Below, one piece after another: positions 7,960-16,796 of a stretch of 64,000 nt of DNA (position 1 is the first letter of the stretch; each line of letters begins with the position of its first letter). The notes under the pieces were generated by a model. That model saw nothing but the letters and a program-made list of their open reading frames with translations, did not search any database and was not told where the DNA came from. Source of the stretch: a bacterium (GTDB taxonomy: Bacteria; Campylobacterota; Campylobacteria; Campylobacterales; Sulfurovaceae). The translations under genes and the position numbers were made by a program. The DNA is taken from NCBI GenBank assembly GCA_018822805.1, contig JAHJJU010000015.1, positions 32,425-96,424 of the forward strand. Reading direction: 5' to 3'.

Positions 7960-8861
7960 ACCAACCCCTTCAACCGAAAATCAAATTTCAACGCATCAGC
8001 ATGACAGACATCCACACAACGCCCACAAAGTGTACAGTCAGCTCCTGTGATGTACTCTTGGGTTATCCCTTTCTCTTCTCGCTGTTTGTCATATTTGGCT
8101 TTGGTAATCTCCAGTACTTGGTTCTCAAAGCAGACATCGTGGCAGACCATGCAGTGGTCGCAGTTGTCGTTCCATTCAATTCTCAGGGCAGAGACTTTTC
8201 CTATCATTCCATAAGTCGTACCAATAGGACAGATGTAGCTGCACCATGCTCTTCTTGAAAAAAACACCTCTATCGCAAAGACCACAGCGACCCAGATAAG
8301 GGCTACCGACCAACCATACGCAATCGCTCGGCTAAGTATACCTACCACTGAAAAGGTCTCAAAAACGATATAGCCACTAAAAAATGCCATAACCAAAAAT
8401 GCCACCCAAAAGATGTATTTTACCCTATGGTCAAACTTTCGCTCTTTAATAATCTTTTTACTCAGCAGTGTGTTGTGCAACTTCTCACCATATTCGCTCA
8501 AAATTCCATAAGGGCAGACCCACGCACAGTAGCTTCGACCACCCACCAGCAGATAGACAATCACTATCGTTGCTGTACCGATAACAATATTGATAGGAAT
8601 ATGATAGGTCGCCAACCACACCTCTAGCGTGGAAAAAGGGTCAATCAGGTGAAAGCCTAAAAATCGTGAACCATTCAGCGTTCCTTCTAACACTTGCAGA
8701 TCGATAAAAAACGACAAGAAAAAGAGCAGATGAATCGCAATCACCAAAATCCATCGTTTCATTCGGTAGCTAAACTTTTTTTTACCCTCTTTGGTCACAT
8801 CCCAAAAGGTTGACCAAAAGGTACTGTTTTTGATGGTCTCACGGTTATTAAACTTGTCCAT
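7956..8861 (-). CDS. nosH: NosH, NapH-like membrane iron-sulfur protein
   Basis: A 301-residue inner-membrane ferredoxin thought to pass electrons from menaquinol towards NosZ or to maintain the enzyme. It has about four to five transmembrane segments, paired CxxxCP cytoplasmic motifs (CAWVCPYGIL and CSYICPIGTTYG) typical of NapH/NosR/CcoG-like proteins, and two [4Fe-4S] motifs at the C-terminus (CDHCMVCHDVC and CTLCGRCVDVCHADAL). Together with NosG it matches the NosGH pair of Wolinella-type nos operons. It overlaps nosF by four bases. Confidence 0.88.
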   Translation of the reverse strand: MDKFNNRETIKNSTFWSTFWDVTKEGKKKFSYRMKRWILVIAIHLLFFLSFFIDLQVLEGTLNGSRFLGFHLIDPFSTLEVWLATYHIPINIVIGTATIVIVYLLVGGRSYCAWVCPYGILSEYGEKLHNTLLSKKIIKERKFDHRVKYIFWVAFLVMAFFSGYIVFETFSVVGILSRAIAYGWSVALIWVAVVFAIEVFFSRRAWCSYICPIGTTYGMIGKVSALRIEWNDNCDHCMVCHDVCFENQVLEITKAKYDKQREEKGITQEYITGADCTLCGRCVDVCHADALKFDFRLKGLV

Positions 8862-8883
8862 TTTTTATGCTCCTCTTAACAGA

Positions 8884-8909
8884 GGGTAGAGACAGGGCTC
8901 TACCCCTAC
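8884..8909 (-). repeat. REP-like palindrome R2
   Basis: GGGTAGAG-acaggg-CTCTACCC followed by CTAC, which is a GTAG head on the minus strand. It starts three bases after the nosC2 stop (TAA) and precedes nosH, filling the only sizeable gap in this part of the operon. Confidence 0.65.
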
Positions 8910-8912
8910 GGT

Positions 8913-9413
8913 TTATCTATTATTTGCCTCTTTGGAACGAATAGGAAACTCCCCAATCTCATCAGCAAAGACACGTAACTCCTCTTCACTTAGCTTAATC
9001 AGAAGCCCTTTCATAATCATGTTCTCTTTGCGTCCGGCTTTGAAGTCGACCAAATCTTGATAAATTTTTTCACTACTCTGACCAAAGAGTTTTGGTCCCA
9101 TCAGCTTTTTACCATTCTGTTCTCCTGAACCATTCACCCCATGACAAGAAGCACACTTACTTTTGTAGGCTTGACTCACCTCAAATGCTCCTGCATTTCC
9201 TGCTTTGTCTCGTAGGGCATTGAGTTTGTCCATCTCTTTGGCTCGGTCATCTTTCTCTTCTATTTTGGTGGCTGAAGCATTGTTCATCTTGTCACCAAAA
9301 TCCTCAATCACCTTGGCGTGTTCACCTCCATGATATGCCCCACCAGCCATAAAGGTCATCACCATCAGAGCGATGATTCCCAGCGTTAGAACCCCTACAA
9401 TTATATTTTTCAT
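8913..9413 (-). CDS. nosC2: NosC2, membrane-anchored monoheme cytochrome c
   Basis: A 166-residue cytochrome c with an uncleaved-looking N-terminal anchor (about 4-24), a charged linker, and one heme site C87-A-S-C90-H91. The SEEELRVFADEIGEF end resembles the c553 class. In clade II nos clusters, NosC1 and NosC2 are thought to carry electrons from the NosG/NosH module to the heme of cNosZ. It starts three bases after nosC1, so both are made from one message. A Met ligand is probable in the NMIMKGLL stretch. Confidence 0.85.
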   Translation of the reverse strand: MKNIIVGVLTLGIIALMVMTFMAGGAYHGGEHAKVIEDFGDKMNNASATKIEEKDDRAKEMDKLNALRDKAGNAGAFEVSQAYKSKCASCHGVNGSGEQNGKKLMGPKLFGQSSEKIYQDLVDFKAGRKENMIMKGLLIKLSEEELRVFADEIGEFPIRSKEANNR

Positions 9414-9416
9414 CTC

Positions 9417-10016
9417 TTACTTCCTCATCTCTTTAATCTTCTTGTTAAACGCGTAAATCTCATCAGCCAGTTCACGAATCTGAGCATCTTCCATCTGATT
9501 AATCAGTCCATCCATCAGTACATTACTCTTTTCCCCACTCTTAAACGCCTGAATGTTGTTAAAAATCTCATCCGAACTCTTACCCAACAGCGAAGGACCA
9601 ATCACCCCATTGGCATAGTCGCTATGACAGGCTGAACACTTGACGATAAAGGTTTTACTTAACTTACTTATCAGAAGTGAAAGCTCAACCTTCTCATAGG
9701 GGCTTCGCACATTCATATTGGCTTCAATTTGGGTTCGTGGCTTGACCCGTACCGAGGCATCGGCATTGGCTGGTCGGCTGTTTTGGTCATACTCACTCTT
9801 GACATTGTAGTCATAGTAATAGGTATCTTCACTGCCTGAACTGTTTCGGTCTCGTTGCTCTTTTTGGGCAACCTTTATGGCTTTGGCGTGCTCATTGGCG
9901 ACTATCTCAATCTGTGGTGCTTCTGCTATTTTAAGAGCTGTTTGCTCTGTTTTTGTCTCTTCACCACAACCGACCAATAGAATAAACATTGAACCCAACA
10001 CTATTTTTTTTATCAT
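9417..10016 (-). CDS. nosC1: NosC1, monoheme cytochrome c lipoprotein
   Basis: A 199-residue periplasmic cytochrome c: lipoprotein signal with Cys17 (LLVGC), a long low-complexity charged linker (residues 20-105, including a Tyr-rich patch DTYYYDY), then a heme site C127-S-A-C130-H131 and a GVIGPSLLGKSSDEI region like that in NosC2 (GPKLFGQSSEKI). The likely Met ligand is in NVLMDGL. It overlaps the nosG stop by four bases (ATGA). The linker probably lets the heme domain reach from the membrane to NosZ or NosC2; that is inference. Confidence 0.85.
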   Translation of the reverse strand: MIKKIVLGSMFILLVGCGEETKTEQTALKIAEAPQIEIVANEHAKAIKVAQKEQRDRNSSGSEDTYYYDYNVKSEYDQNSRPANADASVRVKPRTQIEANMNVRSPYEKVELSLLISKLSKTFIVKCSACHSDYANGVIGPSLLGKSSDEIFNNIQAFKSGEKSNVLMDGLINQMEDAQIRELADEIYAFNKKIKEMRK

Positions 10017-10753
10017 AATTTTCCTCCATACTGCTCTTCGTAAGTAACGCGTGGTTTAATCACAATCGACGGCACAGAAGTTGGACAAACCTCTTCACAC
10101 ACCCCACACCCTATACACCCATCATAAATCACAGGTCGTGTAATGCCACTCGGTTTTCTTACCATCTCAATAGCCGAGAGTGGATTGGGTATCGGACACA
10201 TATCAGCACACAAAGTACAAGGGTCACCCTCTCGGTTGTCAAACTTCTCTAACACCTCTCGTTCATACTCGGTGACATTGTTGACATCTTTGACAAACTG
10301 AAGCATCTTGTCGTTATACCCGGCAGGAATCGGTGTTTGTGTCACAGCCAAACAGGTTCGAGGAAACTCCAAAACAGCAATCCCCATCTGAATATCTTCT
10401 GCTTTCTCACAACTGTGATCTAACGCTCCCGTAGGACAAGCCAAGACACAAGGCACAGCCTCACACGCCCAACATCCACGAACCGAGGCATCGATATAAG
10501 GCGTTCCCACCCCATGACCTTTCCCCCAATCGGCCAACTCTATGGCATGATAGGGACAGACCTGAAGACACTGCCCACACTTGATGCAAAGCCCCAAAAA
10601 CTCATGCTCGTCCACAGCCCCGGGTGGTCGAAGTCGCCTCTCATCAGCCAACAGATAGGGACTCAACCCCACACCACCAGCGAGTGCAAGACCCAAAACA
10701 CCCAGTGTCGAGTACTTGATAAACTCTCTTCTCTCTGTTTGTACTTTTGCCAT
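10013..10753 (-). CDS. nosG: NosG, NapG-like periplasmic iron-sulfur protein
   Basis: A 246-residue ferredoxin with a twin-arginine-like leader (ERREFIKYSTLGVLGLALAGG) and four [4Fe-4S] motifs: CIKCGQCLQVCP (about 56-67), CWACEAVPCVLACP, CTLCADMCP and CIGCGVCEEVCP. It resembles NapG and, with NosH, forms the quinol-side electron module of clade II nos systems. An FNR-type box lies 79 bp upstream, giving the lower half of the operon its own promoter, separated from nosD by 111 bp. Confidence 0.9.
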   Translation of the reverse strand: MAKVQTERREFIKYSTLGVLGLALAGGVGLSPYLLADERRLRPPGAVDEHEFLGLCIKCGQCLQVCPYHAIELADWGKGHGVGTPYIDASVRGCWACEAVPCVLACPTGALDHSCEKAEDIQMGIAVLEFPRTCLAVTQTPIPAGYNDKMLQFVKDVNNVTEYEREVLEKFDNREGDPCTLCADMCPIPNPLSAIEMVRKPSGITRPVIYDGCIGCGVCEEVCPTSVPSIVIKPRVTYEEQYGGKL

Positions 10754-10831
10754 TAACTATCCCTCAACTTATGATTTGTATAGTTTTATCTTAATTTGTA
10801 ACGATTATAGTGTAAAGGGGAGCGTGGAGGG

Positions 10832-10845
10832 ATGATTTGTATCAA
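10832..10845. promoter_or_regulatory. FNR-type box before nosG
   Basis: ATGATTTGTATCAA, one base off the TTGAT-N4-ATCAA consensus, in the nosD-nosG gap. It suggests that nosG-C1-C2-H-F-L-Y can be transcribed apart from nosZ. Confidence 0.5.
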
Positions 10846-10864
10846 GAGTAGGTTAAGTTCCTAA

Positions 10865-12076
10865 TCACCCCTCCAACTTCACCATAGGCTCCTCATCCTC
10901 CAACAAAAAGATAGGTTCTGAAAAAGGAGCCAACTTTGCCAAAAAATTCAACAACGAAATCACAGGTGAGCCATAAAAGAACTTCACATCAGGATTATAA
11001 ACCCACAGTTGGTCAGCGTACTGGTAGACCTTGTGAGGGGTGTCACCTATGTTGTTGGCATCTCTATCAAATCCTGCGTAGTTGTCCCAGTAGTTTCCTA
11101 CTATCTCATTTTCATTGGTTTTACTGCCTCGGCTATCGTTGACGATATCTTCAATATTGCCCATAATCGTATTGTTTTTGATGATATTGTTTTCACTCAA
11201 TGAATGAAAGTGCAATGCTTCGGCATTATAGAGTACACGATTTCCCTCTATCCAGTTGTTGGTATCGGGTTCAAAAGGTGACCTATCGATGTAGACTCCT
11301 TGAGCACAATAGATAACGGTGTTGTCCTTAATCGTAAAATTAGAGACATCCTTTAACCCTATCCCCATACCTGTCGCCCCCAGTGAACTCTGCACCACAT
11401 TCCCCGTTGCAATGGTATCTTTGGAGTACATAAAAAATATCCCTACCGAGTTGTATCTGTAGGTGTTGTTGCGTACCAAGTTTTTACCTGCGTACATAAA
11501 GTGCAACGAGTAGCGACAATGCTCTCCATAGTTTTCAACAATATCGTTTCCATGTGAATACCACACCACCATATCGCGTGATTTGATGAGCCTATTTTTT
11601 TTAATAATGTTATCGTTGCTGTACCAAAGACGCAATCCATCACCACGAAGTCCCAAATCGAAATCTTTGGAGGTGATGCTGTTGTTCTGTACCAATGAAT
11701 TGGAGACCATCTGCATATCAATCCCAAAGAGACAATCATCTATCACGCAATCACTAATCTCACACTGCTTGGCATCTTTGATTAAAATACCTGCATCGAG
11801 CGTATGGGTCATCGCTCCACTGTTTACAATTTTTAGATTTTTGAGTGTCACAAAAGAACTCTCTACGGTAATGACGGTTCCTTTTCCCTCTCCATCGATA
11901 ATCACCCCATCCTCTTTGCCTATAATGGTAAGGGGCTTGTTAATGACCACTGAACCCTTATAAAGACCTGCTGGAAGCTTCAAGATGGAACCCTCGGGGG
12001 CTTTGTCTATTGCGTCTTGCAACGCACTTCCGTTTGCAAGAGTCAACAGTAGTAAAAAAATAAAAAATAGTCTCAA
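10865..12076 (-). CDS. nosD: NosD, periplasmic right-handed beta-helix maturation protein
   Basis: NosD is the periplasmic partner of NosFY in building the CuZ site. The 403-residue protein has a Sec signal peptide (about 1-17) and many parallel beta-helix repeats with NN-I-K-N type turns (for example NNTITS, NNTVIY, NNIIKNNTIMGN), plus the conserved ending NYWDNYAGFDRDANNIGDTPH. The start is TTG at 12074-12076; no ATG is better placed. The weak ribosome site lies only about 12 bp from REP element R3, so translation may depend on what follows that hairpin. Confidence 0.9.
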   Translation of the reverse strand: MRLFFIFLLLLTLANGSALQDAIDKAPEGSILKLPAGLYKGSVVINKPLTIIGKEDGVIIDGEGKGTVITVESSFVTLKNLKIVNSGAMTHTLDAGILIKDAKQCEISDCVIDDCLFGIDMQMVSNSLVQNNSITSKDFDLGLRGDGLRLWYSNDNIIKKNRLIKSRDMVVWYSHGNDIVENYGEHCRYSLHFMYAGKNLVRNNTYRYNSVGIFFMYSKDTIATGNVVQSSLGATGMGIGLKDVSNFTIKDNTVIYCAQGVYIDRSPFEPDTNNWIEGNRVLYNAEALHFHSLSENNIIKNNTIMGNIEDIVNDSRGSKTNENEIVGNYWDNYAGFDRDANNIGDTPHKVYQYADQLWVYNPDVKFFYGSPVISLLNFLAKLAPFSEPIFLLEDEEPMVKLEG

Positions 12077-12088
12077 ATTTTAACCCTT

Positions 12089-12112
12089 GTAGGGTGCGTT
12101 TCCCAACGCACC
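12089..12112 (+). repeat. REP-like palindrome R3
   Basis: GTAG head (12089-12092) then GGTGCGTT-tccc-AACGCACC. It is the inverted partner of R4, 45 bp away; together they form a BIME-like pair between nosB and nosD. Confidence 0.75.
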
Positions 12113-12157
12113 ACCCATTTCATTTTCAAAACAGATATTTAATTTATGCCGATTTTT

Positions 12158-12181
12158 GGTGCGTTGGGAAACGCACCCTAC
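12158..12181 (-). repeat. REP-like palindrome R4; GTAG head is the nosB stop
   Basis: GGTGCGTT-ggga-AACGCACC followed by CTAC. On the minus strand the GTAG head gives the TAG stop of nosB (12178-12180). The 24 bases are identical to element R7 at 55548-55571, 43 kb away. Confidence 0.8.
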
Positions 12182-12957
12182 GCTGTCTCACGCATCGCTT
12201 TTTGTTTAGCAAAAAATGCCAACAAACTAAGCAACGAAATCGCCACCAACAGATAGAATCCAATCGTAGGGTAAGAGTGCGTCACAAACTGTGCAATCTT
12301 TCCATCTCCAAATACCGTTGGCATAAAGGGTTTGATTTTAAACGCTCCCCAGTCGTGCAGATTATGCCCAAACCAGTACAACCAATAGGAGTAGTCAGCA
12401 ATAAAGAGTATCGGTAACGAGACAGGAATCAACATTACATAGGTGAAGATTTTTTTATTATAAGCAATAAAATAAATCATAAAAAGCGTTAACAGTAACA
12501 GAGCATAAATCCCAATCTCTCGCTCTATCGTACCCCCAACCCACATCGGGTCCATCCCCACATAGTGGTTAATGGTGTTCATCTCATGAATCTCTCCACT
12601 AAATCCATCAAAATGAAAAAAGACAGGAATCCCCTCTGGAAATGCCTCTTTTGGGTAGTTGGGTGCTTCAAGTGAAACAGCCCAAATAGGTAAGGAAGCG
12701 ACCCCTATCTCTGAAGCACTTTTTACCATCTCCTCCAGATTGTTATGAGCCTCTTTAGGGGTTGCAATACTCTTATATCTTCCCTGATTGTAGAAGTTCC
12801 AAACCGACTGACTAAACGCTGAAATTTCTTCACTCTTACCCTCATCTACTTTGTTGAGCGTACCATGAAACGCTATCATAGGAAAAGTAAAAGAGAGCGT
12901 CAAAACAATCAACGCCAAAGAGGCAAAAATCTTTGCCTTTGTAAAACTTGGATGCAT
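12178..12957 (-). CDS. nosB: NosB, clade II specific membrane protein
   Basis: NosB is a membrane protein found only with clade II nitrous oxide reductases; its exact task is unknown. From the ATG at 12955-12957, which has a good AGGAG site, it is 259 residues; an upstream ATG (12990) has no such site. I see an N-terminal segment (about 8-30), a periplasmic region of about 110 residues with FHFDGFSGEIHEMN, and four more hydrophobic segments towards the C-terminus. The reading frame ends in the TAG of REP element R4. It is separated from nosZ by a VapBC module. Confidence 0.82.
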   Translation of the reverse strand: MHPSFTKAKIFASLALIVLTLSFTFPMIAFHGTLNKVDEGKSEEISAFSQSVWNFYNQGRYKSIATPKEAHNNLEEMVKSASEIGVASLPIWAVSLEAPNYPKEAFPEGIPVFFHFDGFSGEIHEMNTINHYVGMDPMWVGGTIEREIGIYALLLLTLFMIYFIAYNKKIFTYVMLIPVSLPILFIADYSYWLYWFGHNLHDWGAFKIKPFMPTVFGDGKIAQFVTHSYPTIGFYLLVAISLLSLLAFFAKQKAMRETA

Positions 12958-13036
12958 ATTTTCTCCTCGAAGTTTATGATTTGTTATCATAATTATAACT
13001 TTGGGTTTAGTATAGGGTAAAAAGGAAAGAAGAAGT

Positions 13037-13050
13037 ATGATTTATATCAA
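13037..13050. promoter_or_regulatory. FNR-type box before nosB
   Basis: ATGATTTATATCAA, one base off consensus, about 80 bp before the nosB start and downstream of vapC. A local promoter here would keep nosB-nosD expressed despite the inserted toxin-antitoxin module. Confidence 0.5.
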
Positions 13051-13171
13051 GGGTTGGAGGGTTTAGTTATTTTTCAAAGGTGACTACTGAATCTGTTCTC
13101 ACTTATCATAAATATATAAGCCCTCAAACAGCTCTTTTTTTCTCTCTAATTACTTTAGAATATACTCTAAC

Positions 13172-13573
13172 CTAAACCCAATTATCCAATTCCAACCCCT
13201 CAACTCTCTCAAACTCCCTAATATTATTAGTAACCAGCACCAAATCTAAAGCACGAGCGTGACCTGCTATCTGCATATCCATATTGCCTATCACTTGACC
13301 TTTTTTCTCTAAATTGGCTCTAATCTTTCCATACTCTATCGAAGCCGTAAAATCATAATCAACTATCTCAAAAGGCATTAAAAAACTTTCTATTGCCTTT
13401 AAATTTTTTTCTCTATGTTCACTCTTAAAAGCTCCATACATTAACTCTGAAACGGTAATGGTTGAGATAGATAATTCACCAATCTCAAACTCTCTAAATC
13501 GCTCTTTGACACTTTTTGGCTTATTTTTAATTATATAGATACAGATATTGGTATCAAGCATCATTTTTTTCAA
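13172..13573 (-). CDS. vapC: VapC-type PIN-domain ribonuclease toxin
   Basis: A 133-residue PIN domain toxin expected to cleave tRNA or other RNA when freed from VapB. The acidic centre is visible as D7 (MLDTNICIYI), E in TVSELMYG, D in GNMDMQIAGHA, and the final TNNIREFERVEGL. It overlaps vapB by four bases. It lies in the same direction as the nos genes, inside the operon between nosZ and nosB, so it is an insertion into an otherwise conserved gene order. Confidence 0.88.
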   Translation of the reverse strand: MKKMMLDTNICIYIIKNKPKSVKERFREFEIGELSISTITVSELMYGAFKSEHREKNLKAIESFLMPFEIVDYDFTASIEYGKIRANLEKKGQVIGNMDMQIAGHARALDLVLVTNNIREFERVEGLELDNWV

Positions 13574-13809
13574 AACAGATTCTCTCTCTCTTGTTTAGGC
13601 TCTGTTCTAATCTGCATAAAGTCATCAGAAAAATCATCAAGATTATCAAACATGGTATCCCATACTGTTTTATCTGATTTTGGAATAAGTACAACCATCC
13701 CATTTATTTTTTTTATGAAGACCTCTTTTAGGTTCTCAAATCGAAACTCTTTAGGTAATCGAACAGCTTGACTTTGACCATTTTGAAACAGTTTTGCAGT
13801 TGCCATCAT
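13570..13809 (-). CDS. vapB: VapB-type antitoxin (AbrB/SpoVT fold)
   Basis: A 79-residue antitoxin. Residues 1-50 form a swapped-hairpin AbrB-like DNA-binding domain (KLFQNGQSQAVRLPKEFRF), and the acidic C-terminal tail (DNLDDFSDDF) is the usual toxin-binding part. Two adjacent ATGs (13809 and 13806) are possible starts after an AGGAG site. Overlap with vapC indicates one message. Direct repeats just upstream are a likely self-regulatory operator. Confidence 0.88.
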   Translation of the reverse strand: MMATAKLFQNGQSQAVRLPKEFRFENLKEVFIKKINGMVVLIPKSDKTVWDTMFDNLDDFSDDFMQIRTEPKQERENLF

Positions 13810-13824
13810 AGTAGGCTCCTTGAG

Positions 13825-13849
13825 TTAGTATATATTTTTTAGTATATAT
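13825..13849. promoter_or_regulatory. Probable VapBC operator (11-bp direct repeat)
   Basis: TTAGTATATAT occurs at 13825-13835 and again at 13839-13849, 16 bp before the vapB start. Its position fits a binding site for the VapB(C) complex and overlaps a likely -10 region. Confidence 0.5.
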
Positions 13850-13934
13850 GATTTTTGAGTTTATGTCAAGGGTTGAAGGGTTATAATGCAAGACAGACCC
13901 AAAAGCCCATCTCGCAAAAGATTAAAAAAAATCA

Positions 13935-16535
13935 CTAAAACAAATTAGCATTCTCATCAATCCATTTGAAGTATTCAATCATATCTTTAACTTCTTCATC
14001 ACTCATATGCTGGTTAGGCATTTTAAGGTTGAAGTAATCAATCATCCCTTTTACATAAGGGTCATCGTACATCTTTTCCGGCTCTTTAATGAAATTGGCA
14101 ACCCATTTTTCACCATCGGCACCGTGTCGTTCAAGTACACCTGTTAGGTCTGGACCAGAGCTTACTTTACCAACCACGTGACAACCTGAACATCCACCCT
14201 CATCAAAGACTCTGGCTCCTCTTTCTGCTGCAGGAGATTGCTTGGTTGCGATAAGCCTTACCAATACATCTTTGGCTCTGATTCCAACATCGGCTGTTTT
14301 TACCATGAGCTGCCAAATCATGTTCTCGAAAAGAATGGCTTTCTCCATGTCACCGGCTTTAACAGCCTCATCAGAGAGTTTTTTCTGTGCAGGAATTTGA
14401 CCATACTGTGCAAAGGCATCATCCACAAGGTCAGCGACTACTTTGTGGTCTTGGAACTTGTTCTCTTTTAGGAACTTCACCACCGACTGAATAACAGCGT
14501 CTGTTGCAGCGTTGACGGCAACCGTTTTGTCATACTCAGCTTTAAGCTCTTCTGCTGTCATGGTTTTCATCTTAAGCTTTTGAGCCGATTCATACTTTTT
14601 GTCCGGGTCTTTAACCATGAGGTAACCCATCATTTCTAAGTGCAGTGCTGAACAGAACTCGGTACAGTAGTACGGGAATACACCTTCAATATCTGCTGTA
14701 AATTTAATGGTCGAAGTCTCACCTGGCTCCAATGACGCATGAACATCATAGTGGTCAACGGTAAATCCATGGGTCTCATCTTGAGCTCTCTCTAGGTTTG
14801 TGAGGTGCATGGTAACCACATCACCTTTGTTCACCGTAATTCGCTCTGGGTTAATATGTGAACGAACCATGGTTGCATAGACCGTTACATTTTTACCATC
14901 TCTTACGATTTTCTCTTGACCGGCCAGTGTTTTACCTTCGTGGATTTTACCTGTTTTGGTATTGGTTCCCATTGGATAGCGTACATGTGGGTGCAGTTTC
15001 TCTGCTCTGATCGCTACAGCTTGGTGAGGTTCACCTAAAGGTAGAGGCATGTCCACCAACAAATCCATCGTCTTACCACTCACATCAATCAGCTGGTGAT
15101 TTTGTGGATGCAGAGGACCAACATTTTGGAATCTATCAATTGCCAATTTATTCAAAGAGATAATATACTTCCCTTGTGGGTCAGCCGATTTCCCTTCCAT
15201 TCCACAAAGATGTCCTACATTGTAATGTACATTCTCTTTATCAAGCACTTTGAGGTCTTTGTAGTTCCATTTTACAATCTGACTGTCCACATAGAGTGAC
15301 GTATAAATCTCCCCATCTACATTGGAGTACTGATTGTGCAATGGTCCAAGACCCAATTCAACTTGACCATGAAGTGACGCTTTCATATCTAAAATAGGAA
15401 TACCATAAGGGTCTTTTCCTACATACTTTTTGTCTGCAATCAGTTTTTTGATTTTACTCCATTTATAGACAGAAGCATGGGTATCTAGTTTACCACAAAC
15501 CGTAATGTACTCACCATCTGGACTCACATCGACACCATGTGGAGATTTTGGTTCAGGAATCAAGAAAAGAGCATCATTTTTAATCGCCACATCCATAGGT
15601 ACAATGGTGTGACCATTAACCGTTTGAATGTTTTTCTTATCTTTTGCCAGTTCTGCTAACTTTTTCCAGTTATAAACATGTAAAAAGTCCGTGTCATTTC
15701 TACTCATACCAGCCTCATTTGGTGGCATACCCACTTCAATTCCCCCTGTATACATCTCAGAGTTAAATGAGTTGGTAAACGCCCAACCGTCACTCACTCC
15801 TTTACCTGAATCGGACAAATCTTGCATGTACGGAGGCATCTCAATAGTAAAGGAGTTCTCCTCTTTGATTCGCCCCTCTTTGTTGTCAAACTTCCACATG
15901 GTTACCCCACCACGATAAGTCTCTTTGTACTCTTCAATTGAGTGATAGTTGTTATCAAACGGTGCAGCATACTGTGCAGCTTCAATAATATAGTCAGAGT
16001 TTTGAGTAAAAAATGCACCACCGTGAGCCGATTTGAACACAGGGTTCACCACAATCTGCTTGGTCTCAAAATCCTCTAGGTCAATAATTGCAATTCTAGG
16101 GTTCGCTTTATCGTTAATCGCCAACCATCGACCATCATACTTACCATCTTTTTCAGAAATCGCCGGGTGGTGTGTATCACCCCAATTAATCTCTCTACCT
16201 CGTACATTACCCTGTCTAAGAACTTTGAGAGAATCCTCATCAAACCCATACCCTTGCCAAGGCTCCGGCGTAAATACAGCAATGTATTTCAAAATTCTCA
16301 TCGATGGAACCCCATAAACAATCACTTGTCCACTCTGTCCACCTGAACTAAAAACCACAAACTCATCTCTACCACCTGTAGGATTGTAGGTTTTGGCTGC
16401 ACGAATTACATCATTCTCTGTTAACCCTCTCTTCTTCATTACCTTTTCAAGTTCACCACTATCTGCCTGTGCTACCGAAACAGCCAGTGTTGTTCCCAAA
16501 ATAAGTGAAGAGAGTCTACTAAACATACCAGTCAT
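13935..16535 (-). CDS. nosZ: NosZ, clade II cytochrome c nitrous oxide reductase
   Basis: Periplasmic enzyme reducing N2O to N2. The 866 residues include a Sec-type signal peptide (about 1-24, no twin arginine), a seven-bladed propeller carrying CuZ histidines (DTHHPA near 110, SPHGVD, PLGEPHQA), a cupredoxin CuA domain with C-x3-C-x3-H-x2-M (CTEFCSALHLEM, about 622-633) and a C-terminal cytochrome c domain (CSGCH, about 780-784). The Sec signal and fused heme mark the cNosZ of epsilonproteobacteria. The ATG follows AGGAG. An FNR-type box lies 131 bp upstream. Confidence 0.97.
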   Translation of the reverse strand: MTGMFSRLSSLILGTTLAVSVAQADSGELEKVMKKRGLTENDVIRAAKTYNPTGGRDEFVVFSSGGQSGQVIVYGVPSMRILKYIAVFTPEPWQGYGFDEDSLKVLRQGNVRGREINWGDTHHPAISEKDGKYDGRWLAINDKANPRIAIIDLEDFETKQIVVNPVFKSAHGGAFFTQNSDYIIEAAQYAAPFDNNYHSIEEYKETYRGGVTMWKFDNKEGRIKEENSFTIEMPPYMQDLSDSGKGVSDGWAFTNSFNSEMYTGGIEVGMPPNEAGMSRNDTDFLHVYNWKKLAELAKDKKNIQTVNGHTIVPMDVAIKNDALFLIPEPKSPHGVDVSPDGEYITVCGKLDTHASVYKWSKIKKLIADKKYVGKDPYGIPILDMKASLHGQVELGLGPLHNQYSNVDGEIYTSLYVDSQIVKWNYKDLKVLDKENVHYNVGHLCGMEGKSADPQGKYIISLNKLAIDRFQNVGPLHPQNHQLIDVSGKTMDLLVDMPLPLGEPHQAVAIRAEKLHPHVRYPMGTNTKTGKIHEGKTLAGQEKIVRDGKNVTVYATMVRSHINPERITVNKGDVVTMHLTNLERAQDETHGFTVDHYDVHASLEPGETSTIKFTADIEGVFPYYCTEFCSALHLEMMGYLMVKDPDKKYESAQKLKMKTMTAEELKAEYDKTVAVNAATDAVIQSVVKFLKENKFQDHKVVADLVDDAFAQYGQIPAQKKLSDEAVKAGDMEKAILFENMIWQLMVKTADVGIRAKDVLVRLIATKQSPAAERGARVFDEGGCSGCHVVGKVSSGPDLTGVLERHGADGEKWVANFIKEPEKMYDDPYVKGMIDYFNLKMPNQHMSDEEVKDMIEYFKWIDENANLF

Positions 16536-16665
16536 CTCATTCTCCTTTTAAGTTTTGAGATTGTCAAAAAACAATACTCAATAGTGATATGATAATGAAT
16601 TTGTTTAGGTTATAATTTGACTAAGGGCAAATTATAATACCATTCATAAAAAAGGTGATTTGGGC

Positions 16666-16679
16666 TTGATTTGGGTCAA
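16666..16679. promoter_or_regulatory. FNR-type box before nosZ
   Basis: TTGATTTGGGTCAA in the 261-bp divergent gap between nosZ and nrdD, closer to the nosZ-side half. It matches TTGAT-N4-RTCAA. Confidence 0.6.
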
Positions 16680-16723
16680 TAAAATGAAAAAATAAACTAC
16701 AAAAAAATAACTAAAAAACTTCT

Positions 16724-16737
16724 TTGACACAAATCAA
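16724..16737. promoter_or_regulatory. FNR-type box before nrdD
   Basis: TTGACACAAATCAA, 60 bp before the nrdD start. It ties the oxygen-sensitive ribonucleotide reductase to the same anaerobic control as denitrification. Confidence 0.65.
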
Positions 16738-16796
16738 ACACTAAAAAAATAACTTATATTATAATGCAGAAAAAAAATTAAAGAGAGATACACATA

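Noticed and set aside
11583..11963. 126-codon open frame on the plus strand inside nosD
   Set aside because: It is antisense to a clear, full-length nosD and has no ribosome site or recognisable protein pattern.
12089..12181. CRISPR-like repeat pair
   Set aside because: Only two units, in opposite orientation and palindromic, with no spacer array or cas genes.
13855..13872. FNR-type box in front of vapB
   Set aside because: The half sites TTGA and TCAA are one base too far apart for the 14-bp palindrome seen elsewhere.
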